From NCBI RefSeq assembly GCF_012985205.1, contig NZ_JABEKS010000001.1, forward strand, positions 2,356,001 through 2,420,000: DNA of 64,000 nt. Reading direction: 5' to 3'. Under the pieces are notes generated by a model. The model had not been told where the DNA came from, did no database searches, and was given only the letters and a program-made list of their open reading frames with translations. The stretch is from Planctomonas sp. JC2975. Its GTDB lineage: Bacteria; Actinomycetota; Actinomycetes; Actinomycetales; Microbacteriaceae. Made by a program: the position numbers and the translations under genes. Positions 61,547 to 64,000 of the stretch are shown here, piece by piece (positions within the stretch are counted from its first letter, which is position 1; each line of letters begins with the position of its first letter).

Positions 61547-63208
61547 GTGAAGATCATGCGACCGCTGATGGGACTCGCCGGGCGCAACGTGGTGCGGGAA
61601 CTCCTCGCCGGCGTCACCCTCCTCGCCATCGCCGTGCCGCTCAACATCGGCTACGCCCAGATCGCCGGCCTTCCGGCCACCGCCGGCCTCTACGCGCTCA
61701 TCGTCCCCGCCGCCATCTATGCACTGACCGTCTCGTCGCGCCAGCTCGTCGCGTCGCCGGATGCCGCAGCCGCTGCCCTGGTGGCATCGTCGATCGGCGG
61801 GCTCGCGGCTGCCGGCAGCGACAACTACCTCACGATGGCCCTCGCCCAGGCGATCATCTGCGGTGCACTATTTCTCATCACGGCCGTCTTCCGCCTCGGA
61901 TTCCTCGCCAACTTCCTGTCGAAACCGATACTCGTCGGATTCGTCGGAGGCCTTGCGCTGGACATCCTGATCAGCCAGATCGCGAAGATGCTCGGCGTCA
62001 AGATCAACTCCGGGGGCGAATTCGTCGAAAAGGTCGGCGACCTGTTCGCGGGCATCGGATCGCTCAACTGGTGGTCCGTGCTCATCTCCGCGGTCGCCAT
62101 CGTGGTGCTGATGGTCGGGGCGCGCATCGCGAAGGTCGTGCCGTGGGCTCTGATCGTGCTCGTGCTGGCCACCATCGTGGTCGTGACGACGGGCCTGGAG
62201 TCGGCGGGCGTCTCGGTGCTCGGCAAGGTCGACGCCGGACCGCCGCACTTCACGTGGCCGATCCTCACCTGGACTCAGTGGCTCAACCTCTTCCCGTCGG
62301 CGATAGCTCTGCTGTTCGTGACCATGGCCGAGGGCCTGCTCGTGGCGCGCAGCTACGGAGAACGACGCGGGTACGCCACGAATCCGAACCAGGATCTGTT
62401 CGCCTTCGGACTCGCGAACATCGCCTCTGGCGCAACGGGCGGGTTCACCGTGGGATCGTCCACCTCGCGCACCGCCGCCATGGACTCCTCCGGCTCCCGC
62501 ACGCAGCTCCCCAGCCTCGTCGCTGCCGTTGGCACGCTCCTCCTGGTGATCTTCGGCACGGCACTGCTCGCGGACATCCCGTCCCCGGCGATCGGCGCCA
62601 TCGTGGGAGTCGCTGTGCTGCCGCTGCTCGGCATCCGCGACTTCGTCGCCATGTGGAAGCAAGACCGGTTCGAGTTCATCATCGGGGCCGTCTGCTTTCT
62701 CGTGACCCTCTTCGTCGGCGCGATCGCGGGCATCGCCGTGTCGTTCGTGCTGGCTCTCGTCAACCTGGTGAGCAGGGCGTCGCGACCGGCGATCGACGTT
62801 CTCGAAGCGGATGACAACCCCGACCACTCACTGCTCGACAGCGCTCCGAGCGGGCACGAGACCGCGCCGGGTGTCATCGTGATCCGGCTCGCCGCGCCGC
62901 TGTTCTTCGCCAACAGCACGGTCTTCGCGGATGCCGTCAAGCGCGCCGTACAGGCGTCCGTCAACCCGCCGGTGCACGACGTGGTGATCGATCTGGAATC
63001 CGTGACCGACATCGACGTCACGGCGGCCGAGACCATGGAGGCGCTGAAGACGTGGCTGAAGGACCACGACGTCACGCTCGGATACAGCCGCGCCCGGCTC
63101 CCGCTTGTGAAACGGATGCGCGACATCGGCATCGTCGACGACGAGAAGTTCTACGACACGAACCGCGAGGCGCTCGCGAAGCTGGGCGACCCCGCCAGAG
63201 CCCGCTGA
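61547..63208 (+). CDS. SulP-family anion transporter with STAS domain
   Basis: A 553-residue SLC26/SulP protein. Membrane part about residues 10-410 with ELLAGVTLLAIAVPLNIGYAQIAGLPATAGLYA and GGFTVGSSTSRTA; the C-terminal STAS domain (about 440-540) includes VVIDLESVTDIDVTAAETME. Members carry sulfate, bicarbonate, chloride or dicarboxylates. The GTG start follows a perfect AGGAGG. Substrate not determined; no cysM or carbonic anhydrase gene is adjacent. Confidence 0.93.
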   Translation: MKIMRPLMGLAGRNVVRELLAGVTLLAIAVPLNIGYAQIAGLPATAGLYALIVPAAIYALTVSSRQLVASPDAAAAALVASSIGGLAAAGSDNYLTMALAQAIICGALFLITAVFRLGFLANFLSKPILVGFVGGLALDILISQIAKMLGVKINSGGEFVEKVGDLFAGIGSLNWWSVLISAVAIVVLMVGARIAKVVPWALIVLVLATIVVVTTGLESAGVSVLGKVDAGPPHFTWPILTWTQWLNLFPSAIALLFVTMAEGLLVARSYGERRGYATNPNQDLFAFGLANIASGATGGFTVGSSTSRTAAMDSSGSRTQLPSLVAAVGTLLLVIFGTALLADIPSPAIGAIVGVAVLPLLGIRDFVAMWKQDRFEFIIGAVCFLVTLFVGAIAGIAVSFVLALVNLVSRASRPAIDVLEADDNPDHSLLDSAPSGHETAPGVIVIRLAAPLFFANSTVFADAVKRAVQASVNPPVHDVVIDLESVTDIDVTAAETMEALKTWLKDHDVTLGYSRARLPLVKRMRDIGIVDDEKFYDTNREALAKLGDPARAR

Positions 63209-63281
63209 CTCGGGGTCTCGGCGTAGTGTGTGGTCGCGGATGCCGCCTGCCGCATCCGTCCGTCGTCATCGAGGAGGCACC

Positions 63282-63635
63282 GTGTCCGAACCCATCGCCT
63301 ACACCGCGCTGCAGAAGGGCGCAGTGGTCACGGCCTCCGGCGGCGAGCGCCTGGGGACCGTCGAGCACGTGCTGCAGGATCCGTCGCTCGACCTGTTCGA
63401 CGGCCTCGCCGTGCGCACGCACCACGGGCTGCGGTTCGTCGACGCGCGCCAGGTGACCGGGATCACGACCGACGGCGTCGACACGACCATCGACGAATCC
63501 GAGGTGGCCGGGCTCCCCGCGCCAGACGGAGACGCCGTACTGGATGCCGATCCCGAGCAGTACGAAGGCGAGGGCCTCACCGCGTGGTGGGGTCGCACGT
63601 TCCGCCGGTCGCACTGGCTGCGCGAGAAGGACTGA
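63282..63635 (+). CDS. PRC-barrel-like small protein
   Basis: A 117-residue protein. LQKGAVVTASGGERLGTVEHVLQDPSLDLFDGLAVRT...RFVDARQVTGITTDGVDTTI has the strand pattern of a PRC-barrel, a small beta domain found in ribosome-maturation and photosynthetic proteins. GAGGAGG precedes the GTG at 63282. Role unknown. Confidence 0.75.
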   Translation: MSEPIAYTALQKGAVVTASGGERLGTVEHVLQDPSLDLFDGLAVRTHHGLRFVDARQVTGITTDGVDTTIDESEVAGLPAPDGDAVLDADPEQYEGEGLTAWWGRTFRRSHWLREKD

Positions 63636-63639
63636 GCCC

Positions 63640-63990
63640 ATGGCCGAGAATGCGGGCATCGACCCGGCAGTGCCGCCGAGCGGCACAGGATGCGTGGACT
63701 GCGACGCAGCAGGCGGCTGGTGGTTCCACCTCCGGCGCTGCGCAGAGTGCGGTCACATCGGATGCTGCGACTCCTCGCCCGCGCAGCACGCGACAGCTCA
63801 CTTCCGCGAGACGGGCCACCGCTTCATGCAGAGCTTCGAGCCGGGCGAGGACTGGTATTGGGATTACGTGACCGAGTCGATGGCATCCGGTCCGGTGCTC
63901 GCGGCGCCGTCGAACCGGCCGGAATCGCAACCCGCTCCCGGTCCGGAGGGCCGCGTTCCCGCGGACTGGCAGGAACTGCTGCACCGGTGA
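63640..63990 (+). CDS. UBP-type zinc-finger protein
   Basis: A 116-residue protein with a zf-UBP domain: GCVDCDAAGGWWFHLRRCAECGHIGCCDSSPAQHATAHFRETGH, giving the Cys/His zinc set, followed by a Pro-rich tail. In eukaryotes the domain binds the ubiquitin C-terminus; actinobacterial stand-alone copies are common and their ligand is unknown. It starts 4 bp after the PRC-like gene, so both are one operon. Confidence 0.88.
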   Translation: MAENAGIDPAVPPSGTGCVDCDAAGGWWFHLRRCAECGHIGCCDSSPAQHATAHFRETGHRFMQSFEPGEDWYWDYVTESMASGPVLAAPSNRPESQPAPGPEGRVPADWQELLHR

Positions 63991-64000
63991 GCAGGGTGTC

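Noticed and set aside
61344-61550. 68-codon open frame between the TetR and SulP genes
   Set aside because: No ribosome-binding box, atypical composition and overlap with the SulP start region.

Overview
The window reads as chromosomal DNA of a high-GC actinobacterium, most likely family Microbacteriaceae (inferred from gene content, codon use, actinobacterial regulatory signals such as a HAIR/HspR box, a ClpB lacking its N-domain, and many leaderless promoters; the genus was not determined). I see no rRNA, tRNA, CRISPR array, transposase or phage module. Coding density is high, and most genes sit in short units bounded by hairpins or facing divergent regulators.

Left part (1-19 kb): a truncated drug-type ABC ATPase and an SPFH/ribbon-helix-helix gene pair share a GTGATATC palindrome. 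Amino-acid catabolism follows (threonine aldolase, serine ammonia-lyase). Then come three regulator/exporter pairs (TetR/MFS, MFS/MarR, MFS/MarR) whose operators can be read in the intergenic DNA, an AadA-like adenylyltransferase, a nitroreductase, a six-repeat trefoil-like protein, an ArsR/AHSA1 pair, an SDR, an FBP-type zinc protein, and a DUF6916/GNAT pair.

Middle (18-41 kb): a PHB-depolymerase-like lipoprotein, clpB under a perfect HAIR palindrome, an F420-type (DUF385) protein, an FAD oxidoreductase, small metabolic enzymes, and a MarR/hydrolase pair. A phosphoesterase lipoprotein gene is flanked by 74-bp diverged direct repeats. A heterodimeric ABC exporter has one subunit that has lost nearly all of its membrane domain in frame. 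argG, a Tat-exported GH3 protein, gap and a GlxA-type regulator follow.

Sugar locus (41-53.5 kb): a LacI-type regulator lies between two operons. One (leftward) encodes a PmoA-family protein, a Gfo/Idh/MocA oxidoreductase, an intracellular GH10 xylanase and a cupin, all with overlapping ends. The other (rightward) encodes an Lpl/Ytc-type ABC importer (two permeases, lipoprotein binder), a DUF624 membrane protein and a GH42 beta-galactosidase. Each operon has a readable -35/-10 promoter followed directly by the same TTTCGAT-N5-ATCGAAA operator, so the locus looks like one regulon for uptake and intracellular breakdown of a plant-wall oligosaccharide.

Right part (53.5-64 kb): YqhA-family and other membrane proteins, GNAT, fructosamine-kinase-like, DUF402 with a 19-codon mini-ORF coupled at both ends, an EamA exporter, a TetR/DUF1772 pair with twin operators, a SulP anion transporter, a PRC-barrel-like protein and a UBP-type zinc-finger protein. 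At least thirteen genes in the window have a TANNNT/CANNNT hexamer 6-7 nt before the start codon, the layout of leaderless transcription.
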